DNA of 64,000 nucleotides, from contig JBEBFY010000006.1 of NCBI GenBank assembly GCA_040081715.1, positions 62,001-126,000 on the forward strand, read 5' to 3'. This document shows, piece by piece, positions 22,944-33,000 of this stretch (positions within the stretch are counted from its first letter, which is position 1; each line of letters starts with the position of its first letter). Source of the DNA: CANKJK01 sp040081715 (GTDB taxonomy: Bacteria; Acidobacteriota; Vicinamibacteria; Vicinamibacterales; UBA2999). The notes beneath the pieces are model-generated. The model saw only the letters and a program-made list of their open reading frames with translations. It ran no database searches and was not told the origin of the DNA. A program made the position numbers and the translations under genes.

Positions 22944-25759
22944 CACGAGGGAGGAAGAACCTGGCACAGGCCGTCGAGCCACGTCCAGAAGGGTGAGGTG
23001 GGGACGTCGGACCGGTGCGCTACGACCAGCGCTCGCGCCCGGTCGGGCTGGCCAGCCAGGCAGTAGGAGTACGCCCGTAGCCCCAGCGCCTGCTGACGGA
23101 GCCCGGCGTCGGCGTGCGCCTCGCCGAAGACCCGGGCCGCCGCGGCGTAGCTGCGCTCCGAGAGCAGCCGAACGCCGAGGTGGAACTGCAGCGCCGGCTC
23201 GCCCAGTTCCTTCGGGGTCGCCACCTCGATGCCGCGCTGCAGGTCGGCGCTGCTGGCCAGCATCCAGAGCACGGGTGCCTTGAGGGGCGAGTTGGTCAGC
23301 AGGTCGTGGACCCTGTCGATGGAGAGGGCCTCGGCGTGGGTATAGGCGTTGATGTGCCGCTGGAAGTCGAAGTAGGGCAGCGATGCCTCGATGATCTCCG
23401 GTGGGAACAGCCGCCCGATGAGGGGACTCGCGCGGAAGCGTGACCGGCACGCGTCGACGTCCGTGAACGCGCGGTCCAGTTCCGCATCGTCGTCGGCAGA
23501 CGCCGACAGGGCATCGATGCGCTTCGGACGGTCGTCCACCAACGGGGGCGTGTTCGCCGTCAGCCGGCGCAGGAAGACCGCATCACCGATGAACAGGGCA
23601 CCGAGCTGCTCCGGCCGTTCAAGACCGACTGCCCGCAGTTCCCGCAGGACGGGCAGGGTCTGCCACTGCGCGGCAAAGTGGGCGGCGCTCACCGGGCCCG
23701 TGGCGCCTCGTGTGCCGGCGAGCATGAGCTCGGAGCCGATGCCGTGCCAGAGCGAGCAGTCCTCAAAGGCGTCGCAAAATGCCTTGATGACCGACCGCGT
23801 CACATCGCCCGAGATGGTGTGCGTGGGGAGCCAGTAGGCCGCCATGCCCCCGTCGGCGAGGCGGGCGTGGATCAGCCGGAAGTATTCGCGCGTGTAGAGG
23901 TTGACGACGCCGGCGCTGCGCGGCGGAGGCGGCTCGGACGTGATCAGGTCGAACCGCTGGTCCGTCGTCTGCAGAAAGTAGCGCCCGTCTTCCACGTGCA
24001 TCCGCACGCGCGGGTCGCGCAGGGGATTATCCGCATCCTTCGGGTAGATCACGGAGCTGCCGGTCAGCACGTCCTTCGAGATATCCACGACGTCGATGCT
24101 GGAGAAGGCCGCCGAGTCCGTCATGGCCTTGGCTGTGTTCCCGACGCCGTAGGCGATGAGCAGGCCTCGCTTCAGGTGCGGGTGCAGCGCCATCGGCCAG
24201 TAGACGTAGAGCTTCATGTAGCGGCGCGATTCCCAGTCGGTGTCCGCCATCGACGTGGCGTTGACGAACAGGGCGTGGGTGGCCGCCTCGCGGAGGATGG
24301 GAGCCTTGAGGTAGATGAGTGTCTCCGCAACGCCTTCCCTGATGGCTTCGACCGTGGCGGCGCCGGACGACGGCGTGCCGCGCAGCGCGGCGTAGCGCTC
24401 CACGGGGAACCGCTGGAGGCGCGTGGTCAGGCCGCCAAACGGAAACGCGGCCAGGGCCGCTGCGATGAGCACCAGCGCGCCGATGGCGTGGGGCCGTCGA
24501 GGCGCGGTGCGGGCCCACAGCAGGGCGCCGGTCGCGGCATAGATCACCGCGATGGCGAACACCGCACGCTCCATCCCGAGCAACGGCAGCAGCAGGAATC
24601 CGCCGGCCAGGGACCCCAGCGCCGAGCCGAGTGTGTTGGCGAACGTCAGCGTGCCGACGGCTCCGGTGTCTGACGCGCTCCCGGCCCGCAGGCCCGCACC
24701 GGCCAGCGTGAACAATACGCCCGAGACCAGCGCCACGGGCAGCATCAGCAGGGCGCCGATGGCGAGGATCTCCGGTACCGCGGTGACGAGATGATCGGAG
24801 AGCGCGGTCATCCGCAGGAGAAAGACTGCGTAGGAGCCAACCGTCAGCGCGCCGGCCAGCCAGGCCGCGGGGCCTGCATAGAGGTGCGCATCAGGCCATC
24901 GTCGCAGCACGGCACCGCCGGCCAGTCCGCCGGCCGCGATGCCCGCCAGCACGGTACCCAGCATCACGGCGAAGGTACTGGAGTAGCCGATGGCCGCCAG
25001 CAGCAGCAGACGGAACCAGATCACCTCGAGCGCGAGCAGGGCGAACCCGGCACCGAAGGCGGCCAGCAGCCAGTCCGCCGGAATGGCGGACGGGGTGGAC
25101 GCTGACCGAGCGGGTGCCGCCGGCACGCCCGCGTCCTTCCACCGGCGGTCGATCCAAAAGGCAACAGCGGCCACGGCTACGTTCAGGAGTCCCGCGGCGA
25201 TCGCGGTTCCCCGGATCCCCAGCAGCCCCACCAGGACGAACTCCGTCACGGCCACGCCCGCCACCGCGCCAGCCGTGTTCCAGCCGTAGAGCTGGCCCAG
25301 TACGGGGCCGAAGCGGGTCTTGCCTGCGACTGTCCGGCTGGTCAGGGCGTGGGTCAGAAGCGGCAACGTGATCCCCATCGCGGTGGCTGGGATGAGCAGC
25401 ACGAGGAAGGCCACCACGAGGCGGACGACGTTGAGCGTGGCGAGGCTCCCCATCAACGGACGGAGCACCGGTGCCAGCGTCCCGCCCATCGCCGGGAGCC
25501 CGAGGACGAGCGCGATCCCGGAGAGCGCCACCGCCACTTCGGCGATGGCGTACAGACGCAACGGCCGGCGGACACGGTCGCCCAATCTGACGGCCAGTCC
25601 GTTGCCGGCGGCCATGCCGGCCATGAAGCCGGCCAGTACCAGGCTGGACGCCCAGACGCTGTTGCCGAAGGCCAGGCCCGCCTGGCGGAACCAGAGCGTT
25701 TCGAAGATGAGCGCCGAGCAGCCGGAGAGGAAGAACGCTCCGTAGAGCGTGGGAATCAT
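22943..25759 (-). CDS. MFS-like membrane domain fused to spermidine-synthase-like methyltransferase fold
   Basis: 938-residue polytopic protein. The N-terminal ~430 residues hold about 12 predicted transmembrane helices, beginning YGAFFLSGCSALIFETLWFR, a common start for these fusions. A Rossmann-fold spermidine-synthase-like domain follows (LLIAYGVGNTAKAM, VDISKDVLTGS, VRMHVEDGRYFLQTTDQRFD, LITSEPPPPRSAGVVNLYT). The last 150 residues are helical and TPR-like. The DPP/DxP catalytic loop of true spermidine synthases is replaced by SEPPPP, so aminopropyl transfer is uncertain. These fusions are widespread but uncharacterised. It is the first gene of the pair with namZ. Confidence 0.82.
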   Translation of the reverse strand: MIPTLYGAFFLSGCSALIFETLWFRQAGLAFGNSVWASSLVLAGFMAGMAAGNGLAVRLGDRVRRPLRLYAIAEVAVALSGIALVLGLPAMGGTLAPVLRPLMGSLATLNVVRLVVAFLVLLIPATAMGITLPLLTHALTSRTVAGKTRFGPVLGQLYGWNTAGAVAGVAVTEFVLVGLLGIRGTAIAAGLLNVAVAAVAFWIDRRWKDAGVPAAPARSASTPSAIPADWLLAAFGAGFALLALEVIWFRLLLLAAIGYSSTFAVMLGTVLAGIAAGGLAGGAVLRRWPDAHLYAGPAAWLAGALTVGSYAVFLLRMTALSDHLVTAVPEILAIGALLMLPVALVSGVLFTLAGAGLRAGSASDTGAVGTLTFANTLGSALGSLAGGFLLLPLLGMERAVFAIAVIYAATGALLWARTAPRRPHAIGALVLIAAALAAFPFGGLTTRLQRFPVERYAALRGTPSSGAATVEAIREGVAETLIYLKAPILREAATHALFVNATSMADTDWESRRYMKLYVYWPMALHPHLKRGLLIAYGVGNTAKAMTDSAAFSSIDVVDISKDVLTGSSVIYPKDADNPLRDPRVRMHVEDGRYFLQTTDQRFDLITSEPPPPRSAGVVNLYTREYFRLIHARLADGGMAAYWLPTHTISGDVTRSVIKAFCDAFEDCSLWHGIGSELMLAGTRGATGPVSAAHFAAQWQTLPVLRELRAVGLERPEQLGALFIGDAVFLRRLTANTPPLVDDRPKRIDALSASADDDAELDRAFTDVDACRSRFRASPLIGRLFPPEIIEASLPYFDFQRHINAYTHAEALSIDRVHDLLTNSPLKAPVLWMLASSADLQRGIEVATPKELGEPALQFHLGVRLLSERSYAAAARVFGEAHADAGLRQQALGLRAYSYCLAGQPDRARALVVAHRSDVPTSPFWTWLDGLCQVLPPS

Positions 25760-25799
25760 GCGAATGCGGATGGTACCACCCGGACGGTGAAGTCAGAGA

Positions 25800-26804
25800 T
25801 CAGAGCCACCCGGATCTGCGGAAACCTGCGTAGAGCCCGACGCTCGACAGGACCATCACCAGCAGGGACAGGTAGTAGCCGTACTGCCACGTGAGCTCAG
25901 GCATGTGCGCGAAGTTCATCCCGTAGACGCCGGCAATCAGGGTCGGCACGGCGATGATGGCCGCCCAGGCCGTGATCCGCTTCATGTCCTCGTTCTGCTC
26001 GACGGATATCAGCGCCAGATGGGCTTCAAGGCTGGTGGTCAGCAACTCCCGCTGCATATCGATGGCCTCGTCGAGCCGCAGGACGTGGTCGAAGACATCC
26101 TGGAAGTAGGGCCGTGCGTCCTCGCGGATGACAGGCAGGTCGAACCGCATCAGTCGCGTGCAGACCTCGATGAGGGGGGAGACCGCGCGCCGCAACTGGA
26201 GGGCATCACGCCGGAGCTGGTAGGTGCGGGCCGTGGCGTCGCTGCGCCGGGCCCTGCTGAAGATCGTGTCCTCGAGCGACTGCACGTCTTCTTCGAGTTG
26301 CTCGACGACGGGCAGGTACTGATCCACGACAAAGTCCATCAGGGCGTACAGCACGTAGCCGGGCCCCCTGGCGAGCAGGTGCGGCGTTGACTCACAGTGC
26401 TGGCGAAGGCTGGTGTGCGGCTGCGGCGAGCCATGGCGGACGGTGACCACGAAGTTGCGTCCGACGAAGACGTGCGTCTCCCCGAACTCGGTGCGGCCGC
26501 CGGCAGACACATGCGCCGTCCGCAGCACCACGAAGATGGACTGCTCGTAGGCCTCGGCCTTCGGCCGCTGGTGGGCCTTGACCGCGTCCTCGATCGCCAG
26601 ATCGTGCAGGCCGAGCTCTTCCTGGATCTGGCGTAGCAGGGCGTGATCCGGCTCGTAGAGGCCAAGCCACACGAACTGGTCCGGGACCACGAGCGCCTCG
26701 CTGATCTGGTCGACGCTGATATCCGCGACCCTGACACCACCCGCATACACCGCGCACGCGATGACGGGGCCGGAGGCCGGCAGGTCGGATGCCTGACCGT
26801 TCAT
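25800..26804 (-). CDS. corA: CorA-family Mg2+/Co2+ transporter
   Basis: 334-residue member of the CorA (2-TM-GxN) family. A large cytoplasmic alpha/beta domain (WLGLYEPDHALLRQIQEELG, IEDAVKAHQRPKAE) precedes the long stalk helix. Two C-terminal transmembrane helices follow, the first ending with the GMN selectivity motif in IAGVYGMNFAHMPEL. It should form a homopentameric channel for Mg2+ (or Co2+/Ni2+). The start ATG 26804 faces the metal-resistance island across 72 bases. No magnesium riboswitch was recognised upstream. Confidence 0.93.
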   Translation of the reverse strand: MNGQASDLPASGPVIACAVYAGGVRVADISVDQISEALVVPDQFVWLGLYEPDHALLRQIQEELGLHDLAIEDAVKAHQRPKAEAYEQSIFVVLRTAHVSAGGRTEFGETHVFVGRNFVVTVRHGSPQPHTSLRQHCESTPHLLARGPGYVLYALMDFVVDQYLPVVEQLEEDVQSLEDTIFSRARRSDATARTYQLRRDALQLRRAVSPLIEVCTRLMRFDLPVIREDARPYFQDVFDHVLRLDEAIDMQRELLTTSLEAHLALISVEQNEDMKRITAWAAIIAVPTLIAGVYGMNFAHMPELTWQYGYYLSLLVMVLSSVGLYAGFRRSGWL

Positions 26805-26840
26805 GGCCTGAGCTTACTCCCGGCAGGCGCGGTTTCCGGT

Positions 26841-26869
26841 TTGACGCCCACGAGGCCACCCCATACACT
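26841..26869 (+). promoter_or_regulatory. Sigma-70-type promoter of the czc operon
   Basis: TTGACG (26841-26846) and TACACT (26864-26869) are separated by 17 bases, a near-consensus vegetative promoter. Transcription should start about 26875-26877, at or just before the GTG start codon of the next gene. That gene would therefore be translated from a leaderless message. Confidence 0.6.
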
Positions 26870-26876
26870 CGCGTTC

Positions 26877-27290
26877 GTGTTCAGGGGCGTGGCCATCGTC
26901 GTTGCTGTCGCCATGCTGTCGATGTCGGCGTCGGCAGCGCTGCTGCATGTGCACGCCTCCGCCGGACACGAGCACGCCGAGCATCACCACGGCCCTGCCG
27001 CACACAGCCACGCCTCGGTCGTGCACCACCATCAGCACGCGGGGGCGGCTCACCGGGACGGCTCGGAGATCGAGCCGTGTGACCCCGCAGACCACGTCGT
27101 ACCGCTGGCGTTCACCTGCGTGGCGGCCGGGCAGGTGGACGTGCCGCTCCCGGAGGCGTTCGACGCCGGCGTACTGGCGACCCCGAGCACCTCTACCGTG
27201 GCGGTCGCGCCTTCTGACGTGCGTGCACACAGTCCACCTCGCATCACTGACGCTCCGCTCCGCGCCCCGCCCATAGCCCACCTCGCCTGA
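26877..27290 (+). CDS. His-rich secreted protein preceding czc genes
   Basis: 137-residue predicted exported protein. The signal peptide VFRGVAIVVAVAMLSMSASA is followed by a histidine-dense region (about residues 24-60: HVHASAGHEHAEHHHG, AHSHASVVHHHQHAG). The C-terminal half is Pro/Ala-rich and ends RAPPIAHLA. The His-rich part should bind divalent metals in the periplasm; that role is inferred. It lies 58 bases upstream of a TolC-type gene and shares its predicted promoter, so it probably belongs to the efflux operon. The GTG start was chosen because it gives a full signal peptide and sits 8 bases after the predicted -10 element. I do not recognise a named family. Confidence 0.65.
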   Translation: MFRGVAIVVAVAMLSMSASAALLHVHASAGHEHAEHHHGPAAHSHASVVHHHQHAGAAHRDGSEIEPCDPADHVVPLAFTCVAAGQVDVPLPEAFDAGVLATPSTSTVAVAPSDVRAHSPPRITDAPLRAPPIAHLA

Positions 27291-27348
27291 CCACCGGACC
27301 GGCTGAGATGCCGGTGGTGTCTGTCCGTTCGTACAACTGAGGGAAGTC

Positions 27349-28563
27349 ATGCCGAGCCGAGCACCGCTGTGTGCCTGGTTCGCGGCGTGCGTCGTGGCCG
27401 TTCCGTTCGTCGCGCTGGCGCAGGAGCGCTCCGCCGACGAGGTCGTGGATGCCATCGTGCGCGACGGGCCGCGAGCCATCGCCATTCGATCCGATGTGGA
27501 TGTCGTCCGCCGCGACCAGCACGCGCGGCTGGCCTTCCCGAATCCGGCCGTGGCCTACAGCCGGGAGGGCGCGGGGTTCACCGAGTTCTTCCAGGTGGAG
27601 CAGCCGCTGCCGCTCTTCGGGGTGCGCGGTGTGCTCGCGCGTGCAGGTGTGGCCGCCACCGCGGCCGCCGAGGCCGAGCGCGACGTGCGGCTGTGGGGCC
27701 TGCGCGGAGAGGCCAGCCGACTGGTGACACGCTGGCTCTGGGCGCAGGCGCGCGTGGAGGCGACCGCCGCAGACACGCAGGCCGTGGAACGGCTCGTCGG
27801 TCTGCTCCGGGTCCGGGAGCGTGAGGGCGAGGGGTCGCGCTTTGATCGCCTGCGCGCGGAGCAGGAAGTCGCCGACCTGAGGCAGGCGGCCGTGACGGCG
27901 GCGATTGAGTTGTCCGAAGCGCGGGGTGACATCGCCGCGCTGCTGCCACCCGGCGTGGCCGTGACGCGCGTGACCGGTGTCCTCACTGGAACCCGGACGC
28001 CTCCCGAGAGGGAGGCACTGGTGTCACGCGCTCGAGCCAGCAGGGCCGAGCTTCGGGCGCTGCAGCTCGGACTCGATCGCACGGCCCTCGAAGCCGATGC
28101 GGCGAAGCGGTCGCGGTGGCCCGTGCCGGTTGTCAGCGGTGGCGTGAAACGCGCGGATACCGGCGCAGAGACTGAACGCGGGGGGGTACTGGGGCTGAAC
28201 CTGTCGATCCCGCTCTTTGATACCGGTGCGCGTGAGGCCGCCCGCTGGACGGCAGAGGGCGCGCGGATTGCCGCGGAGCGCACGGCCATCGAACAGCAGG
28301 TTCGTGCGGAGGTGACGCGGGCCGCCGAGGCGCTGGCGCTGCGCCGGCAGGCCATCGCCGAGGCTGGCGACGATGCCGTGGCCGCCGAGCTCGTCACGAC
28401 CGCCGAGGTGGCCTATCGCGAAGGTGATATCGGCATCGTCACGTTGCTCGACGCGGTGCGGACGGCGTCACGGGCGCGGATGCGCGACCTCGACCGGCGT
28501 CTGGATGTCCGTCTGGCAGAAATCGCGCTCGAGCGCGCAGTGGGAGAGAGGCTGTGGCCATGA
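27349..28563 (+). CDS. czcC: TolC-family outer-membrane factor (CzcC-like)
   Basis: 404-residue outer-membrane efflux protein with a signal peptide (FAACVVAVPFVALAQ). TolC-family features are visible: FPNPAVAYSREGAGFTEFFQ in the first repeat, long amphipathic helices, and the second repeat LGLNLSIPLFDTGAREAARW with the IPLFDxG turn. It forms the outer-membrane exit duct of the tripartite RND pump encoded by the next two genes. GAGGGAAG lies 4 bases before ATG 27349. The 3' end overlaps the next gene by 4 bases. Confidence 0.85.
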   Translation: MPSRAPLCAWFAACVVAVPFVALAQERSADEVVDAIVRDGPRAIAIRSDVDVVRRDQHARLAFPNPAVAYSREGAGFTEFFQVEQPLPLFGVRGVLARAGVAATAAAEAERDVRLWGLRGEASRLVTRWLWAQARVEATAADTQAVERLVGLLRVREREGEGSRFDRLRAEQEVADLRQAAVTAAIELSEARGDIAALLPPGVAVTRVTGVLTGTRTPPEREALVSRARASRAELRALQLGLDRTALEADAAKRSRWPVPVVSGGVKRADTGAETERGGVLGLNLSIPLFDTGAREAARWTAEGARIAAERTAIEQQVRAEVTRAAEALALRRQAIAEAGDDAVAAELVTTAEVAYREGDIGIVTLLDAVRTASRARMRDLDRRLDVRLAEIALERAVGERLWP

Positions 28564-30086
28564 AGGCGATGCGTTGGATTCCTATGCTGCTCCTGGCGGC
28601 GTCGTGCAGCCGGCCTGCGCCGGACCCGGCCGCGGAGCCTGAACTCGAGGCGCTGGCTGTGACTCGGTGGACGGAGAAGACAGAGCTGTTCGCGGAGTAC
28701 CCGCCACTGGTCGTAGGCCAGACGTCCCGCTTCGCCATCCACCTGACGCGGCTGGACTCGTTCAAGGCGCTGACGGCGGGGCACGTCGAAGTGCGCCTCA
28801 GCGGCGGTGGAGGGCCGGCCGAGGTTTTCGCGATCGATGCGCCGTCCCGTCCGGGGATCTTCGGCGTCAACGTGACACCCGTGCGCCAGGGCCAGCGGGA
28901 GATGGCCATCGTGCTGCGCCTGCCTGGGCTCGACGACGAGCATCGCCTGGGGGCCGTGCCGGTCTACCCGGATCTGGCGGCCGCGCGGGCGGCGCCGGCG
29001 CCGGAGGAGGCCGCCGTCGAGACCATCAGCTTCCTGAAGGAGCAGCAGTGGGCGCTCGACTTCGGCACCGCCGTGGTGCAGGCGGCACGGGTGCGTGAAA
29101 GCGTGCGCGTGCCTGCCGTGGTGGTGGCACGCCCGGGTGGAGCCGCAGACGTGGTGGCTCCACTCGACGGTCGCCTGGTGCGCGTGGCGGACGTGTCGCC
29201 TGGGGCCGTCGTGACCGCCGGTCAGGAACTGGGGCGCGTGCAGCCGCCGCCTTCCGCACCCTCTGAGCTGCCGCAGATCCGGCAGACACAGGCGGAAGCC
29301 GCGACGGAACTGACGCTGGCGACGCGGGACCGCGAACGCGCCGAGCGGCTGGTCGCGGCAGGTGCGGCGCCGCAGAAACGCCTCGACGAGGCACGCGGGG
29401 CGGAGGCGCAGGCCCAGAACCGGGTCGCCGGTGCCGAGGCGCGCCTTGCGCAGTACCAATCGGCGCGGACGGCGGGGGCAGGGGCAGAGGAGGGGCTGTT
29501 CGTGCTGCGGTCACCATTGAGCGGCGTCGTCGCAGAACGCGTGGCGACGACCGGTGCCAACGTGGCGGCCGGGACGGTGCTGTTCCGCATCGTTGATGCC
29601 ACCGCGGTGCAGGTGGCGGGGCACGTGCCCGAGGCGGACTTGGCGCGCGTGCGTGGTGCGAAGGCCGCCGAGCTTGAGGTCGCCGGCCTTGCGTCGCGCG
29701 TGCCCGCGGGCCGGTTCAGCAGCCTGGGACGGGTGCTCGACCCGGCCACGCGCACGGTGCCCATCACGTTTGCGCTCGATAACCGCGCCCTGGGCCTTGC
29801 GGTGGGCCAGGCCGTATTCCTCCATGTGTTGCTGGACGAGACCGAGGCGCGCCCCGTGGTGCCGGTGTCGGCGCTGGTTGACGACGCCGGTCGACCCATC
29901 GTCTTCGTGCAGCTCGAAGGGGAGGCGTTCGAGCGGCGCCCGGTCACGCTCGGGGCGCGGTCCGGGAATGTCGTGCAGGTGACCAGCGGCGTGAAGGCGG
30001 GCGACCGCGTGGTGACCACCGGCGCGTACCTCATCCGCCTGGCATCGCTCTCCACGCAGGTACCGTCCCATGGCCACGTGCACTGA
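28560..30086 (+). CDS. czcB: RND efflux periplasmic adaptor (CzcB-like lipoprotein)
   Basis: 508-residue membrane-fusion protein. The signal peptide ends LLLAASC (lipobox, Cys16), so it is lipid-anchored. Residues about 35-150 form an extra N-terminal Ig-like domain (TRWTEKTELFAEYPPLVVGQ, then SRFAIHLTRLDSFK) found in a subset of CzcB proteins. Barrel-sandwich halves follow (VVAPLDGRLVRVADVSPG; FVLRSPLSGVVAERVATTG) around a coiled-coil hairpin, then the membrane-proximal domain. It links CzcA to CzcC. ATG 28560 overlaps the czcC stop as ATGA; a GTG six bases earlier is in frame. Confidence 0.87.
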   Translation: MKAMRWIPMLLLAASCSRPAPDPAAEPELEALAVTRWTEKTELFAEYPPLVVGQTSRFAIHLTRLDSFKALTAGHVEVRLSGGGGPAEVFAIDAPSRPGIFGVNVTPVRQGQREMAIVLRLPGLDDEHRLGAVPVYPDLAAARAAPAPEEAAVETISFLKEQQWALDFGTAVVQAARVRESVRVPAVVVARPGGAADVVAPLDGRLVRVADVSPGAVVTAGQELGRVQPPPSAPSELPQIRQTQAEAATELTLATRDRERAERLVAAGAAPQKRLDEARGAEAQAQNRVAGAEARLAQYQSARTAGAGAEEGLFVLRSPLSGVVAERVATTGANVAAGTVLFRIVDATAVQVAGHVPEADLARVRGAKAAELEVAGLASRVPAGRFSSLGRVLDPATRTVPITFALDNRALGLAVGQAVFLHVLLDETEARPVVPVSALVDDAGRPIVFVQLEGEAFERRPVTLGARSGNVVQVTSGVKAGDRVVTTGAYLIRLASLSTQVPSHGHVH

Positions 30087-30098
30087 TCAGGAGATTCC

Positions 30099-33000
30099 AT
30101 GATTGACGCCCTGATTCGCTGGTCCCTGCACCATCGCGCCACCGTGGTCGCGCTGGCTGTGGCGTTTCTGGTGTGGGGAGGCTGGACCGCCGCCCACATG
30201 CCGCTCGACGTGCTGCCGGACCTGACGGCCCCGTCGGTGACGATCCTCACCGAAGCGCCCGGGATGGATCCGCTCGAGATCGAGGCGCTCGTCACGTTCC
30301 CGATCGAGTCGGCGTTGAACGGGGCGGCCGGTGTCCGTCGCGTGCGGTCGGCCACGGCGGTCGGCGTGGCCGTTGTGTGGGTGGAGTTCGACTGGGGGCA
30401 GGACATCGCCCGGGCACGCCAGACGGTGACCGAGAAGCTGGCGCTCGTGGCCGGCGCACTCCCGCCGTCGGTGGAGCCGCCGTTCCTGGCGCCGGTGTCG
30501 TCCGTCATGGGCGAAGTCCTGTTCATCGACCTCGAGTCGGACCGCCACTCACCCCGGGAGATCCGGACCGTGGCCGAGACGCTGGTGCGCCGGCGACTGC
30601 TGGCCGTGCCCGGCGTCTCGCAGGTGATTGCCACCGGCGGCGACCAGAGGCAGTACGAGGTTGTGCTCGACCCAGCGCGGCTTGCCGCGCACGGGATCGC
30701 GGTCGGTGAGGTGGAGCAGGCGCTGACCCTGGCCAACCAGAACGCCACCGCGGGCTTCCAGGTGGCCGAAGGGCAGGAGTACCTGATCCGCGGCGTCAGC
30801 CGGCTTACCGACACCGACGCCATTGCCGCCGTGCCGGTGCGCACGGCAGGTGCCGTCCCCGTGCTCGTCCGTGACCTCGGGCTCGTGCGGGAGGGGTCCG
30901 CGATCAAGCGGAGCGAGGGTTCCCACAACGCGAAGCCCGCCGTCATCCTGGGGATTCAGAAGCAGCCCAACGTCAACACGCTTGAGCTGACCGCGCAGAT
31001 TGAAGCCACGCTCGACGACCTCCAGCGGACGTTGCCCGCGGGCATGCGGATTCACCGGGACCTCTTCCGGCAGGCCGACTTCATCGAGCAGGCCCTGCGG
31101 AACCTCGTCACCGCGCTCCTTGAAGGCGCGGGCCTGGTCATCCTGGTCGTGCTGCTGTTCCTCATGAACGGCCGGGCGGCCCTGATCACGCTGCTTGCGT
31201 TGCCACTGTCGCTCGTGGCGGCAGTCGTGGCGCTCGATCGCTTCGGGCTCTCCATCAACAGCATGAGCCTCGGCGGGCTCGCGATCGCCATCGGGGAACT
31301 GGTGGACGACGCCATCATCGACGTCGAGAACGTTGTCCGCCGGCTGCGGCAGAACGCCGCGCGGCCCGAGGCGGAACGCCGCCCGGTGCTGGAGGTGGTC
31401 TATCGCGCCAGCACCGAGATCCGTAGCTCGGTGGTCTTCGCCACCGTCATCGTGGTGCTGGTGTTCCTGCCGCTGTTCGTGCTGGGGAGCGTAGAGGGCC
31501 GGCTGCTCCGCCCGCTGGGCTTTGCCTACGTGGTGGCGCTGTCGGCGTCCCTGCTGGTGGCGCTCACCGTGACGCCGGTGCTGTGTGCGTGGCTCCTCCC
31601 ATCCTCGAAGCTGATTCGGGCGGGCACCGAGCCGGCGCTGATGCGGTGGCTGAAAGGCGCCTATGAGCGATGGCTCCTGCGGGCGCTCCACTACTGGCGC
31701 ACCGTGGTCGTGACGGCCGTGCTGCTGCTGGCGGCTGCAGTGGCAGGCATCTTGTCGAGCGGGCGATCGTTTCTCCCGGAGTTCAACGAGGGGGCGCTCA
31801 CCATCAGCGCCGTCACCATCCCGGGAACCAGCCTGGCGGACTCCGACGCGCTCGGTAACGCCCTGGAGCGGCTGCTCCTGAGTGTGCCGGAGGTCACTTC
31901 GACGGCGCGGCGCACCGGCCGGGCCGAACTCGATGAGCACGTGCAGGGCGTCGAGTCCGCCGAGATCGACGTGCGGCTGAAGGCGTCCCCACGCGCAAGG
32001 GAGGTCGTCCTCGGCGAGATCCGCCAGAAGGTCTCGCTCCTGCCCGGGACCAACGTGACCGTGGGGCAGCCGATCTCCCACCGCATCGACCACATGCTCT
32101 CGGGCACCCGCGCGAACATCGCCGTCAAGATCTTCGGGGACGACCTCCAGACGCTGCGCGCCCTCGGTCAGCAGGTGCAGGCGGAGGTGGCGCGCGTGCC
32201 TGGCGTGGTGGACCTGTCGGCGGAGGCCCAGGCCGACATCCCCACGCTGCGCGTGACGGTGGACGCCGCCGCGGCCTCCCGCTACGGACTGGTGACCGGT
32301 GCCGTGTCGGAGGCGCTGCAGACGGCCCGGGTGGGCCGGCAGGTCGGCCTGGTCCTCGACGGCCAGATCGCCGTGCCGCTCGTCGTCCGGTACGAGGGCG
32401 GAGACGACGTGGCGCTGAGCGACGTGGGTGCCACACGCATCCAGACGCCGGACGGCGGCCAGGTGCCGCTGTCGGCGGTGGCGTCATTGACGCAGGACCG
32501 CGGCCCGAACTTCGTGATGCGCGAGAACGCCCAGCGGCGCATGGTCGTGCAGTGCAACGTGGCGGGCCGCGACCTGCGCAGCGTCGTGGACGACATGCAG
32601 GCGCGCATCACCAGGGCCGTGCTGCTGCCGCAGGGCTATCGCATCGAGTACGGCGGGCAGTTCGAGAGTGAGGCCGGCGCGTCCAGCCAGCTCCTGTGGC
32701 TGTCGCTGGGCGTCATCGTCGCGATCTTCTTCATCCTCGCCTCGGCGTTCGGCTCGGTCCGCGACGGGCTGCTCATCATGGTGAACCTGCCGCTGGCGCT
32801 CATCGGCGGCGTGGCCGGGCTCTATCTCGCCGGGGGTGTGCTGTCCGTCGCCTCCATCGTGGGCTTCATTACCCTGTTCGGCATCGCGACCCGGAACGGC
32901 ATCATGCTCGTGTCGCACATCAAGCACCTGCAGACGAGCGAGGGCGTGACGGACTTCCGGACAGCGGTGGTGCACGGCGCCACGGAACGCGTGGTGCCCA

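Noticed and set aside
22943..23450. Longer N-terminus for the NamZ-like protein (start at 23450).
   Set aside because: The extra sequence is the out-of-frame shadow of the upstream gene, and a TGATG stop-start overlap marks 22943 as the start.
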